Shown here in pieces: positions 13,132 to 21,259 of a stretch of 64,000 nt of DNA. Under the pieces are notes generated by a model. That model was not told the DNA's origin, made no database searches, and saw only the letters and a program-made list of their open reading frames with translations. The stretch spans positions 62,001 to 126,000 of the forward strand of contig NZ_JASITE010000007.1 of assembly GCF_030767025.1 (NCBI RefSeq), written 5' to 3'. Source of the stretch: Nocardia sp. CC227C. Lineage in GTDB: Bacteria > Actinomycetota > Actinomycetes > Mycobacteriales > Mycobacteriaceae. The translations under genes and the position numbers were made by a program. The stretch's first letter is position 1, and each line of letters starts with the position of its first letter.

Positions 13132-15258
13132 TTGGCCGACACCGACGCGACGGCGGGAGCGCCGGGCCCGGAGGACGCGACGCGTACCTCGCAGGGCTCC
13201 GCTCCCGCCGTCGCCGGTTCGGTGGAACGCCCCATCGCGCGGGTGCTGCCACTGCTGGAACCGGTGCATCTCGACCGGGACTTCGACTACCGGGTCCCGC
13301 CCGAGATGGACGAACTCGCGCAGCCGGGCGTGCGGGTGCGGGTGCGTTTCTCCGGCCGCCTGATCGACGGATTCGTGCTGGAACGGCTGGAACGCAGCGA
13401 TCACACCGGCAAGATCGTGACCCTGGACCGGGTGGTGTCGGGGGAGCGGGTGCTGACGCCCGAGATCCTGCGCCTGGTCGAGGCCGTTGCCGCGCGCTAC
13501 GCGGGCACCCGCGCCGACGTGCTGCGGCTGGCCATTCCGCCCCGGCATGCGCGCACCGAGGCCGAGGAACCGAAACCCGTTGAACTGCCGGAGATTCCGG
13601 CATCGTTCCCGGGATGGGAGCGCTACGCGCACGCCGGGTCCTTCCTCACCGCCCTGCGCGCGGGGCGCGGTCCGCGCGCCGCCTGGCAGGCGCTGCCGGG
13701 GGAGGACTGGGCGCGTCGGCTGGCCGAACTCGCCGCCGTGGTGGTGGCCGGTGGCCGCAGCGCCGTCCTGCTCGTCCCCGATCAGCGCGACCTCGACCGG
13801 GTGCTCACCGAATGCGCCGCACTGGTGGGCGACGCGGCGGTCGGGCTGGCCGCCGGGCTCGGCCCCACCGCCCGCTACCGGCGGTGGCTGGCCGCGCTGC
13901 GCGGCAGCGCGCGGGTCGTGGTCGGCACCCGCAGCACCGTCTTCGTGCCCGCCCGGGAGCTGGGGCTCATCGTCATCTGGGACGACGGCGACGACACCTA
14001 CGCCGAACCGCGCGCACCCTATCCGCACGCCCGCGAGGTGGCCATGCTGCGTGCGCACGAGACCGGCGCGGCCTTCCTGGCCGGTGGCTTCGCCCGCACC
14101 GCGGAGATCCAGGCCGTGGTCGAATCCGGCTGGGCGCACGACCTGCTGGCGGAACGGTCCACCGTGCGCCAGGCCATGCCGCGCATCAGCGCGCCCGGCG
14201 ACACCGACACGGCGATGGAACGCGATCCCATCGCCCGCGCCGTCCGCATCCCCGCGACCGCGTTCGCCGCCGCCCGGCGCGCGCTGGCGGCGGGTGACCC
14301 GGTGCTGGTCCAGGTGCCGCGCCGGGGCTACATACCGGCGCTGGCCTGTGCGAAGTGCCGCACGCCCGCGCGCTGTCGGCACTGCAACGGCCCACTCGCC
14401 CTACCCGACAGCGCACCCGGCGGCCAGGGACCGCGCACCGGTTCCCGCGAACTCGGTATCGCGGCGGTGCGCACCGCCTCCGGTGAGACCGCGCACAGTC
14501 CGAGCTGCCGGTGGTGCGGTATCACCGAGGCCGCGTTCCGGTGTGGCTCCTGCGGTTCCCGGGCCCTGCGCGCGGTGGTCATCGGGGCGATGCGCACCGC
14601 CGAGGAACTGGGACGCGCCTTTCCCGGCGTGCCGATTCGAGGGTCGGGCGGCAAGTCGGTGCTGACCTCGGTGGCGGAGGGGCCGCAGGTGGTGGTCTCG
14701 ACCATCGGCGCCGAGCCGACCGTGCCCGGCGGTTACGGGGTGGCGCTGCTGCTCGACGGCTGGGCGCTACTGGGCCGCGCGGATCTGCGGGCCGCCGAGG
14801 ACGCGCTACGGCGCTGGATGTCCGCCGCCGCGCTGGTGCGAGCCGGCGGCCAGGTGCTGGTCATGGCCGAGCCTTCGATACCCACCGTGCAGGCGCTGGT
14901 GCGCTGGGATCCGGTGGGGCACGCGCACTTCGAGCTGACCGGGCGCACCGAGGTGCGGTTCCCGCCCGCGGTGCGCTTCGCCGCCGTCGACGGCACCACC
15001 GACACCATCGCCGAGCTGCTGGGCGATGCACGGCTGCCCGCCGGGGTGGAGGTGCTGGGACCGGTGCCGCTGCCCTTCGGGGCCCGCAAGCCGTTCAGCG
15101 GGGACACCCCCGCCGACGTGGAGCGGATGATCCTGCGGGTCGACCGGTCGCACGGCGCGGCGCTGTCGCGGGCACTCGTCGCCGCCCAGGCGGTGCGCAG
15201 CAGCCACCGCTCGGACGGGCCGCTGCGGGTGCAGATCGACCCCATCGACATCGGCTGA
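13132..15258 (+). CDS. priA: Primosomal protein N'-like protein (degenerate PriA)
   Basis: The 708-residue protein matches the actinobacterial PriA family, related to the restart helicase that reloads DnaB at stalled forks. Seen are the N-terminal DNA-binding part (ARVLPLLEPVHLDRDFDYRV) and the zinc region with paired cysteines (CAKC, CRHC, CRWC, CGSC, residues 405-485). The helicase Walker A (GxTGSGKT in E. coli) is absent: the matching stretch reads VVVAGGRSAVLLVPDQ. Loss of helicase motifs is known in actinobacterial PriA, so it may act as a loader without motor activity. TTG 13132 is the only start close to the metK stop. Confidence 0.88.
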   Translation: MADTDATAGAPGPEDATRTSQGSAPAVAGSVERPIARVLPLLEPVHLDRDFDYRVPPEMDELAQPGVRVRVRFSGRLIDGFVLERLERSDHTGKIVTLDRVVSGERVLTPEILRLVEAVAARYAGTRADVLRLAIPPRHARTEAEEPKPVELPEIPASFPGWERYAHAGSFLTALRAGRGPRAAWQALPGEDWARRLAELAAVVVAGGRSAVLLVPDQRDLDRVLTECAALVGDAAVGLAAGLGPTARYRRWLAALRGSARVVVGTRSTVFVPARELGLIVIWDDGDDTYAEPRAPYPHAREVAMLRAHETGAAFLAGGFARTAEIQAVVESGWAHDLLAERSTVRQAMPRISAPGDTDTAMERDPIARAVRIPATAFAAARRALAAGDPVLVQVPRRGYIPALACAKCRTPARCRHCNGPLALPDSAPGGQGPRTGSRELGIAAVRTASGETAHSPSCRWCGITEAAFRCGSCGSRALRAVVIGAMRTAEELGRAFPGVPIRGSGGKSVLTSVAEGPQVVVSTIGAEPTVPGGYGVALLLDGWALLGRADLRAAEDALRRWMSAAALVRAGGQVLVMAEPSIPTVQALVRWDPVGHAHFELTGRTEVRFPPAVRFAAVDGTTDTIAELLGDARLPAGVEVLGPVPLPFGARKPFSGDTPADVERMILRVDRSHGAALSRALVAAQAVRSSHRSDGPLRVQIDPIDIG

Positions 15259-15325
15259 GCATCGGCCGAGCGCGCCGCCCGCGCATCGGGCAAGAACGGT
15301 CAAGCGCGGGCCGTACCTGCGGATT

Positions 15326-15331
15326 TACGGT
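15326..15331 (+). promoter_or_regulatory. -10 element of a probable leaderless promoter
   Basis: TACGGT lies six bases before the ATG at 15338, with no ribosome binding site between them. Confidence 0.45.
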
Positions 15332-15337
15332 TGATCC

Positions 15338-15829
15338 ATGACACCCTGGACCGAATTCGCCGACGCCGCGCCTCGCATTTCGACCATCTTCCGGCGGCGT
15401 CACACCGCGACCGGCAACCTCTGCATGCTCGCCACGCTGCGCTCGGACGGCTTCCCGCGCATCAGTCCGATGGAGCCGCTGTTCTTCGAGGACCGGCTCT
15501 GGCTGATCGGCATGCCCAACACCACCAAATTCAACGACCTGCAACGCGATCCGCGTTTCAGCCTGCACACCGCCACCGTCGACACCATGGTCGGCGACGG
15601 CGACGCGAAGCTCTGGGGAACGGTGGAGAACATCCGGGACGAGGCCCTGCACGCGCGATTCGCCGAGAACCTCTATCAGGACAGCGGTATGGATCTGCGC
15701 GGCGAGAAGTTCGATCCGTTCTTCGGGGTCGAGATCGCCGGCGCGTCCGCGGTCGAGTTGATCGACGGGCATCTGGAGATCGTGGTGTGGAAGCGCGGCG
15801 GGCAGGAGTACGCGGTCCGCAAGGACTGA
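15338..15829 (+). CDS. Pyridoxamine 5'-phosphate oxidase-fold protein
   Basis: This 163-residue protein has the split-barrel fold that binds FMN or F420. The N-terminal half shows the usual pattern GNLCMLATLRSDGFPRISPMEP, followed by LWLIGMPNTTKFNDLQRDPR, where the cofactor phosphate is bound in relatives. True PNPOx pairs with pdxH context, which is absent, so a general F420/FMN-dependent reductase of unknown substrate is more likely. TACGGT six bases upstream of the ATG and the absence of a ribosome binding site suggest a leaderless mRNA. It opens the accessory block between priA and def. Confidence 0.85.
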   Translation: MTPWTEFADAAPRISTIFRRRHTATGNLCMLATLRSDGFPRISPMEPLFFEDRLWLIGMPNTTKFNDLQRDPRFSLHTATVDTMVGDGDAKLWGTVENIRDEALHARFAENLYQDSGMDLRGEKFDPFFGVEIAGASAVELIDGHLEIVVWKRGGQEYAVRKD

Positions 15830-15835
15830 GCTGAC

Positions 15836-16240
15836 TCAGGGCCGCACCAGGGTGCGCTCCACCAGCGCGGTGTCGCAGTGCTCCACGATCTCGGTGATCA
15901 GTCCGTCGGCCAGGCGCAGGATGAGGCAGTAGGTCTGCTCGTAGGCGTCGCCGCGCACGGTGGTGCCGTTGCCGCGTGCCTGGACCACCACCCGGTCGCC
16001 GTCGGCGAGCACCAGATCGGCAGCCATCCGATAGTCGGTGAACTGAGCCAGCAACGGGCGCAACAGCTCTCGCAGCACCACCGCCTTCGGTGACCAGGTG
16101 CCCGACCACGACCAGCCGCCCGGGAAGGTCCAGGCGACGTGTTCGGCCATGGCCTCGGTCAATGCCCGGGTGTCGCCCGCGGCCATGCGCGCGAAGACGC
16201 GTTCCACGAGTTCGCGATTGGCCTGCCGTTGCGCTGTCAT
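15836..16240 (-). CDS. SnoaL-like / NTF2-like small protein
   Basis: The roughly 134-residue protein has the cone-fold pattern of SnoaL-like polyketide cyclases and NTF2-like ketosteroid isomerases: an N-terminal helix (ANRELVERVFARMAAGDTRAL), WTFPGGWSWSG, and strands such as RVVVQARGNGTTVRG. Function cannot be assigned within this large family. ATG 16240 is preferred over 16303 because TAGCGT lies seven bases upstream on the minus strand, indicating a leaderless start. It is divergent from the LysR gene at 16312, which probably controls it. Confidence 0.8.
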   Translation of the reverse strand: MTAQRQANRELVERVFARMAAGDTRALTEAMAEHVAWTFPGGWSWSGTWSPKAVVLRELLRPLLAQFTDYRMAADLVLADGDRVVVQARGNGTTVRGDAYEQTYCLILRLADGLITEIVEHCDTALVERTLVRP

Positions 16241-16247
16241 ATCGGCA

Positions 16248-16253
16248 ACGCTA
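16248..16253 (-). promoter_or_regulatory. -10 element of a probable leaderless promoter (minus strand)
   Basis: Read on the minus strand, TAGCGT is seven bases before the ATG of the SnoaL-like gene. It sits in the 71-base space shared with the divergent LysR gene. Confidence 0.4.
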
Positions 16254-16311
16254 GGCCGGTCCCACCCATGCGACCAGCGGGGCTTTCGCATATCTGGTAT
16301 CACGTTTCGGC

Positions 16312-17259
16312 ATGGGTGAGTTCACCGTCCTCGGTCTGCGTGTGCTGCGGGAGGTGATGCGCTGCGGTTCGTTCTCGGCCGCCGCGGATCGCCTGGGGTA
16401 CACCCAGTCCGCGGTGTCGCGGCAGATCCGGCTGATGGAGCGGGCGGCGGGCCGGGCGCTGTTCGAGCGGCGGGCGCGCGGGGTGCGGCCCACGGCGGCG
16501 GGCCGGGTGGTCGCCCGGCACGCCGAGATCGTGCTCGGCGATCTGGACGCCGCCCGGCAGGAACTGCTCGAACTCGAGGCCCGGCCGCGCGGGCGGCTGC
16601 GCGTGGGCGGTTTCGCCAGCGCCATGGCCGCGGTGCTGCCGCGCGCCATGGCCGACTTCGCCCGGCGGCATCCGCACATCACGCTGGTGCCGCGCGAGGG
16701 GACGAGTGCCGCACTGCTGAACGCCGTCGCGCGCCGCCGATCCGACGTGGCGGTCGTGGCCGCACCGGCCGCCGCTCCCGCGGAGCTGCTGGTGGTGCCG
16801 CTGCTGGATGATCCGCTGTTCGTCGCCGTCCCCTCGACGCACCGGCTGGCGCGGCGCACCACGGTGTCGGCCGCGCTGCTGCGCGACGAGCGGTGGATCG
16901 TGGGCAGCCTCGAACCGGGCACTCCGCTGCTGGGCGCGTGGCTGGGCGGGTCGGCACCCGCGCGCCCGTACGTGGTCCGGGACTGGTCGGCCAAGCTGGG
17001 GCTGGTCGCCGCCGGTCTCGGCGTCACGGTGGTGCCCGGGCTGGCCCGCACCGCCCTGCCTGCGGCGGTGACGGCCCTGCGCATCGATCACGAGGACGCG
17101 GTGCGGCCCACGGTAGCCGTCCTCCGGCGGGAATCGGTGTCGGGCACAGCGGCATCGGCCTCTAGTGCGGCGGAATCACTGTCGGGCGCAGTGGAATTCC
17201 TCGATGCGCTGCACGCGGCCGTCGCGCATGTTCAGCGGAAGGCCGCGACCGAGCGCTGA
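16312..17259 (+). CDS. LysR-family transcriptional regulator
   Basis: This 315-residue regulator has the LysR winged helix at residues 1-60 (LRVLREVMRCGSFSAAADRLGYTQSAVSRQI) and a periplasmic-binding-like effector domain after it. It is divergent from the SnoaL-like gene, the classic layout for a LysR protein and its target. ATA-N5-TAT at 16290-16300 in the shared spacer is a weak candidate binding site. The 3' end overlaps the convergent NmrA-like gene by 28 bases. The effector cannot be predicted. Confidence 0.92.
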   Translation: MGEFTVLGLRVLREVMRCGSFSAAADRLGYTQSAVSRQIRLMERAAGRALFERRARGVRPTAAGRVVARHAEIVLGDLDAARQELLELEARPRGRLRVGGFASAMAAVLPRAMADFARRHPHITLVPREGTSAALLNAVARRRSDVAVVAAPAAAPAELLVVPLLDDPLFVAVPSTHRLARRTTVSAALLRDERWIVGSLEPGTPLLGAWLGGSAPARPYVVRDWSAKLGLVAAGLGVTVVPGLARTALPAAVTALRIDHEDAVRPTVAVLRRESVSGTAASASSAAESLSGAVEFLDALHAAVAHVQRKAATER

Positions 17260-18071
17260 GCCCAGGCGGCGAACGGCCGGGGCGCACGGCCGAGGACGCG
17301 CTCGATATCGGGGCTGATCCGCTGTTCCGCCGCGGTGGGCGCGCCCAGGATGGCGAGGGTGGTATCGGCCACGTCCGGCGGCATGACCGTGAGCAACTCG
17401 GCCCGGGCCTGTTCGGGTGTCTGATCCAGGAAGCGCACCGGCTCCCCGAGCGCCTCGCTCAATGCCCGCACCCGCTCGCGCGGGGATTCCGCGACCGGGC
17501 CGGTGAGCACGTAGGTCCGCCCGTCGTGTCCGTCCGCGCGCAGAGTGGCCGCCGCGACCGCGGCGATGTCCTCCGGATCGACGAACGGGATGGCCACCTC
17601 GCCGAACGGCGCGCCGACCGTGCGCTCGGCCCGCACCCGCGCGGCCCAGGCCAGGGCGTTGGACTGGAACCCGCCGGGGCGCAGGATGGTCCAGGCCAGC
17701 CCCGATGCCCGCACGGCGTCCTCGATCGCCTTGCCAAGCTGTCCGTGCGAGGGGGATTCCGGCCGGGTGGCCACGCCCTGCGAGGACTGGAGCACCACCC
17801 GCCGCACGCCGGCCGCGGCGGCGGCCGCGAGCAGGCCCGGCACATCCGCGTGGAACGAGCCCGGTGCGAGGAGCAGGTAGAGCGCGTCGGCTCCGGCGAA
17901 GGCGGTGGTCAGGCTGTCGGTATCGGTGAGGTCCGCGGCCACGTGGCGCACGCCTTCGGGCAACTCCGCGACGGCCGTACGGGACACCGCCGTCACCTGC
18001 TCGCCCGCCGCCGCGAGCATCCGCACCAGTGGGCGTCCGACATTTCCGGTCGCACCGGTCACCACGATCAT
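17232..18071 (-). CDS. NmrA-like / SDR-family NAD(P)-binding protein
   Basis: The 279-residue atypical short-chain dehydrogenase starts with the dinucleotide-binding motif IVVTGATGNVGRPLVRML (residues 2-19) and contains VVLQSSQGVA and LRPGGFQSNALAW. It resembles NmrA/YtfG-type quinone or redox-sensing reductases. The ATG has AGGAG upstream on the minus strand. The promoter region carries two copies of an AGTTAGT/ACTAA(C/G)T operator shared with the divergent TetR gene, so this is the likely target of that repressor. Its C-terminal codons overlap the convergent LysR gene. Confidence 0.88.
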   Translation of the reverse strand: MIVVTGATGNVGRPLVRMLAAAGEQVTAVSRTAVAELPEGVRHVAADLTDTDSLTTAFAGADALYLLLAPGSFHADVPGLLAAAAAAGVRRVVLQSSQGVATRPESPSHGQLGKAIEDAVRASGLAWTILRPGGFQSNALAWAARVRAERTVGAPFGEVAIPFVDPEDIAAVAAATLRADGHDGRTYVLTGPVAESPRERVRALSEALGEPVRFLDQTPEQARAELLTVMPPDVADTTLAILGAPTAAEQRISPDIERVLGRAPRPFAAWAQRSVAAFR

Positions 18072-18082
18072 CGAAACTCCTG

Positions 18083-18102
18083 AGTTAGTTGGCTGACTAA
18101 GT
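18083..18102. promoter_or_regulatory. TetR operator, copy 1
   Basis: AGTTAGT (18083-18089), six-base spacer, ACTAAGT (18096-18102): an inverted repeat with one mismatch, just upstream of the NmrA-like gene. Its start is exactly 53 bases from the start of copy 2, about five helical turns. Confidence 0.65.
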
Positions 18103-18132
18103 GTGACCGTAGTCGATGGCGGTCGTCGTGTC

Positions 18133-18155
18133 TATAGTTAGTTGAGTGACTAACT
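18133..18155. promoter_or_regulatory. TetR promoter -10 and operator, copy 2
   Basis: AGTTAGT (18136-18142), spacer TGAGTG, ACTAACT (18149-18155): a perfect 7-bp inverted repeat. It overlaps TATAGT at 18133-18138, the -10 element, and the GTG start at 18146, so a bound repressor would block its own leaderless promoter. Confidence 0.7.
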
Positions 18156-18724
18156 CAGGCGGGCGGCGGATGGCGCAGGGTAAGCGCGAGCGGTTGGCCG
18201 CGGCCGCCGCCGACGTGTTCTACCGGCAGGGCGTCGAGAAGACGACCATCGCTCATATCGCCCAGGCGGCCGACGTTCCCGTGGGCAACGTCTACTACTA
18301 CTTCAAGACCAAGGATCAACTCGTGCAGGCGGCCATCGGCGCGCACGCGCGCGTGCTCGACGCGCTGATCGCCGACCTGAACGCCGTCGACACTCCGGCC
18401 GAACGGTTGCAGGCGTTGGTTCGCGGCTGGGTCGAGCAACGCGATGCCGCGGCCCGTTTCGGCTGTCCGACCGGCACGCTCGCCACCGAACTCGACAAAC
18501 GCGCCGACGGCCTCGACCGTGAACTGGCCGCCGTCATGGGGCTGCTCATCGACTGGATCGAAGCGCAGTTCGCCGCTATGGGGCGCGCCGACGCGCGCGA
18601 GCTGGCGGTGGCGTTGCTGGCCGCCTACCAGGGAATTTCGTTGCTCACCAACACCTTCCGTGATCCCGAGCTGATGGAGGCGGAGGGGCGTCGCCTGGTG
18701 GCGTGGATCGATTCCCTGGCCTGA
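18146..18724 (+). CDS. TetR-family repressor
   Basis: The 192-residue repressor has the TetR helix-turn-helix at residues 14-60 (AAADVFYRQGVEKTTIAHIAQAADVPVGNVYYYFKTKDQL, described here only by its ends) and a helical ligand domain. It is divergent from the NmrA-like gene, with two matching operators in the 74-base spacer, so autoregulation and control of that oxidoreductase are likely. GTG 18146 is seven bases after TATAGT, which points to a leaderless transcript. ATG 18170 in the same frame is the alternative and lies just beyond operator copy 2. The inducer is unknown. Confidence 0.92.
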   Translation: MTNSGGRRMAQGKRERLAAAAADVFYRQGVEKTTIAHIAQAADVPVGNVYYYFKTKDQLVQAAIGAHARVLDALIADLNAVDTPAERLQALVRGWVEQRDAAARFGCPTGTLATELDKRADGLDRELAAVMGLLIDWIEAQFAAMGRADARELAVALLAAYQGISLLTNTFRDPELMEAEGRRLVAWIDSLA

Positions 18725-18779
18725 CCGAGCCTGGAATTCTTGCTTGTGTCTCCATTCACACTTGTCGTGAATAGATTGC

Positions 18780-18795
18780 CGATATATCGTCGATA
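18780..18795. promoter_or_regulatory. Candidate PadR autoregulatory site
   Basis: CGATATATCG (18780-18789) is a perfect palindrome. It overlaps a second one, TATCG-T-CGATA (18785-18795), about 40 bases before the PadR start. AT-rich palindromes in the own promoter are typical for PadR regulators. Confidence 0.45.
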
Positions 18796-18834
18796 GCAGC
18801 AAGAGTAACGACAAGCCTTGAAGGAGGCAGCGCC

Positions 18835-19533
18835 ATGGAACACATGGACAACACGCACGGGGCCCGTGGGCCCTGGCGTCGCATGCGACGCGAGCAACAG
18901 CGCGGTCCCGACCATCCCCGGATGGGTCGCGGTCCGCACGGTGGCCCCGGCGGCCCGCACCGCCATGGTCACGGCCGCGGCTTCGGCGACTTCGGTCCCG
19001 GCTTCGGCCCGGGTGGCTTCGGCCCCGGTTTCGGCCCCGGCCCGCACTTCGGTCGCGGTCGCGGTCGCGGTGGCCGCGGTCGGCGCGGTGACGTGCGCGC
19101 CGCCATCCTGCTGCTACTGCAGGAGCGGCCCATGCACGGCTACGAGCTGATCCAGCAGATCCGCGAACGCAGCGAGGATGTCTGGCGGCCCAGTCCCGGA
19201 TCCATCTATCCGGCGCTCGCGCAGCTCGAGGACGAGGGTCTGGTGATCATCGAGAAGGTGTCGGGTCGCAAGACCGCGAAACTGACCGAGACCGGCACCG
19301 CCTACGTGGAGGAGCACCGCTCCGAACTGGGCGACCCCTGGCAGGAGGTCAAGGACGGCGTCGGCGATCAGACCCTGGATCTGCGCGGGCTGGTCGGCCA
19401 GCTCATGGGCGCGGTCGCCCAGGTGGCTGCCGTCGGCACCCCGGCGCAGGCGGCCAAGGCGGCCGAGGTGCTCACCGAGGCGCGCAAATCGCTCTACCGC
19501 ATCCTCGCCGAAGATGACACACCCGAAAAGTAA
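18835..19533 (+). CDS. PadR-family regulator with Gly/Pro/His-rich N-terminus
   Basis: The 232-residue protein has a PadR winged helix at about residues 85-160. It starts at RGDVRAAILLLLQERPMHGYELI and includes WRPSPGSIYPALAQLEDEGLV. A C-terminal dimerisation helix follows. The first 80 residues are low-complexity: several His and Arg residues (GGPHRHGHGRG), then repeated GPGF units, then RGRGRGGRGRRG. This tail could bind metal or nucleic acid. The start ATG follows AAGGAGG at 18821-18827. No partner gene is adjacent in an operon, so self-control through the palindrome at 18780 is the simplest reading. Confidence 0.9.
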   Translation: MEHMDNTHGARGPWRRMRREQQRGPDHPRMGRGPHGGPGGPHRHGHGRGFGDFGPGFGPGGFGPGFGPGPHFGRGRGRGGRGRRGDVRAAILLLLQERPMHGYELIQQIRERSEDVWRPSPGSIYPALAQLEDEGLVIIEKVSGRKTAKLTETGTAYVEEHRSELGDPWQEVKDGVGDQTLDLRGLVGQLMGAVAQVAAVGTPAQAAKAAEVLTEARKSLYRILAEDDTPEK

Positions 19534-19593
19534 TGGCAGCGAAACGCCCTTGCCCGATGCGATTTTCGGCCGCCCGGCGGGGAAAATCATGGC

Positions 19594-20628
19594 ATGGCAC
19601 AAATGGGCCCCGTGTTGTCTAGGGACATGGGACAAAAGAGGAGCCGCTGGCGCTGGATCGCCGCGGCGGGGGTAATGATGTGGGCGGTCGCCGCGGGCAT
19701 GACGCCGATCGGCGCGGCGACCGCCACCGCACAACCGGTGGGGGACGGCATCGTCGTCCCCGTGCAGGCGGGACCGCCGCAGACCGACCATCTCGGGGCG
19801 GCCCGATACCTGAAGGACCATCCGAACGCCGCGCCGCAGGGCGCCAACGACTTCGACTGCGAACCCAGCGCCGCACATCCGCGCCCGGTGGTCCTGGCGC
19901 ACGGCACCGACTCCTCGGCGTACTCCGACTGGGCGGCCATCGCGCCGACGCTGGCCGCGGCGGGCTACTGCGTCTTCGCGCTGAACTACGGCGGCGCGCC
20001 CGGCGCCGAGTCCTACGGCACCGAGGACATCTGGGTGAGTTCCGCGCAGATCGGCGTCTTCGTCGACCGGGTGCTGGCCGCGACCGGTGCGCAGCAGGTG
20101 GACCTGGTGGGGTTCTCCCAGGGCGCCAACGTGACCCGCTACTGGGTCAACAAGCTCGGGGGAGCGCCGAAGGTCGGGCACTGGGTCGGCCTGGCCTCAC
20201 CCAGCTACGGCGGCGTCATGTACGGCGTCGTGCCGGTGGCGAAATACGTGCCGGTGCTGTTCCCGGTCTTCGAACTGGCCAGCTCCAAGGCCGCGGTGCA
20301 GCAGGCCGCCGGATCGGAGTTCATCGTGGCGCTCAATGCCGGCGGGGACACCGTCCCCGGTGTGCGTTACACCACCATCGGCAGCCGCGTGGATGAGATG
20401 ATCCAGCCCTTCGAGAACATCGCGCTGCGCGGTCCGGGGGCGACGAACCTGGTCGTCCAGGACCTCTGCGAGGACAATCTGACCGGGCATTTCCACACGG
20501 TGTACGAACCCTATGTGCACCGGCTGCTGCTGAACGCGCTCGATCCCGCCACCGCGCAGGCACCGGTCTGCGAGCCGGTGCCCATGGGCACCGGAATCAC
20601 CGAAGTCGTCCTGGCGGCGCATTCCTGA
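19594..20628 (+). CDS. Secreted esterase/lipase (alpha/beta hydrolase)
   Basis: This exported protein of about 344 residues has a basic N-region and hydrophobic core (RWRWIAAAGVMMWAVAAGM) ending near ATATAQ, where signal peptidase could cut. The mature domain shows VVLAHGTDSSAYSDWAAIAP (oxyanion region) and the nucleophile elbow GFSQGAN, with a late HFHTVYEPYVH for the catalytic histidine. It resembles secreted actinobacterial triacylglycerol lipases. In-frame ATGs at 19594, 19603 and 19627 are possible; the last gives a more typical signal peptide, the first a better-spaced upstream GGGGA. Confidence 0.87.
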   Translation: MAQMGPVLSRDMGQKRSRWRWIAAAGVMMWAVAAGMTPIGAATATAQPVGDGIVVPVQAGPPQTDHLGAARYLKDHPNAAPQGANDFDCEPSAAHPRPVVLAHGTDSSAYSDWAAIAPTLAAAGYCVFALNYGGAPGAESYGTEDIWVSSAQIGVFVDRVLAATGAQQVDLVGFSQGANVTRYWVNKLGGAPKVGHWVGLASPSYGGVMYGVVPVAKYVPVLFPVFELASSKAAVQQAAGSEFIVALNAGGDTVPGVRYTTIGSRVDEMIQPFENIALRGPGATNLVVQDLCEDNLTGHFHTVYEPYVHRLLLNALDPATAQAPVCEPVPMGTGITEVVLAAHS

Positions 20629-20632
20629 TCAG

Positions 20633-20691
20633 GGTGGCTCCCGGTATCCGTAAAATGAGACGACCGTATTCATTCGCTACCGGGAGCCGCC
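20633..20691 (+). promoter_or_regulatory. Long-range hairpin covering the def ribosome binding site
   Basis: Arms 20633-20646 and 20678-20691 pair over 14 bp with one G-U. The right arm contains the GGGAG site used by def. A -10-like TAAAAT at 20651-20656 lies in the 31-base loop. Transcripts reading through from the esterase gene would fold the hairpin; transcripts from the internal promoter would lack the left arm. Confidence 0.45.
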
Positions 20692-20692
20692 C

Positions 20693-21259
20693 GTGACCAT
20701 CCAGCCCGTCCGCCTGTTCGGCGATCCGATTCTGCGCGCTCGCGCGGCGGAGGTGGAGACGTTCGACCAGCAGGTGCGCCAGCTGGTCGCCGACCTCACC
20801 GACACCATGTACGAAAGCGGCGGCGTCGGCATGGCGGCCCCGCAGATCGGGGTCGGGCTGCGCGTGTTCGTGTACGACACCGGGGACGCCCGGGGGCATC
20901 TGATCAATCCGGTGTTCGAGGTCGACGGCGACGAGACACAGACCGGGCCGGAGGGCTGCCTGTCCATTCCGGGGGTGCGCGAGGACGTCACCCGGGCAAT
21001 GACCGTGCGCGCCCGCGGCGTCGACATGACCGGTGCGCCGGTGGAATTCCGGGCCGAGGGCCTGCTGGCCCGCTGTGTGCAGCACGAGACCGACCACCTG
21101 GACGGAGTGCTGTTCCTGCAACGCCTGGAACCCGGCCCGCGCAAGGAGGCGATGCGGACCATCCGCGAATCGTCCTGGTTCACCGCGGGAATCACGGTGG
21201 TGCCCGCCGCCGAGATCGGCGGTCGCAAGCGCGCCGACGCGTCGGGACGGGGTCGCTGA
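20693..21259 (+). CDS. def: Peptide deformylase
   Basis: The 188-residue metalloenzyme removes the formyl group from nascent proteins. All three signature motifs are present: GVGMAAPQIG (residues 44-53), EGCLSIPG with metal ligand Cys89, and QHETDHLDG with His131, Glu132 and His135. It is followed by fmt with a TGATG overlap, so the enzymes that add and remove the formyl group are translated together. The GTG start has GGGAG upstream, inside a possible hairpin arm. Confidence 0.96.
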   Translation: MTIQPVRLFGDPILRARAAEVETFDQQVRQLVADLTDTMYESGGVGMAAPQIGVGLRVFVYDTGDARGHLINPVFEVDGDETQTGPEGCLSIPGVREDVTRAMTVRARGVDMTGAPVEFRAEGLLARCVQHETDHLDGVLFLQRLEPGPRKEAMRTIRESSWFTAGITVVPAAEIGGRKRADASGRGR

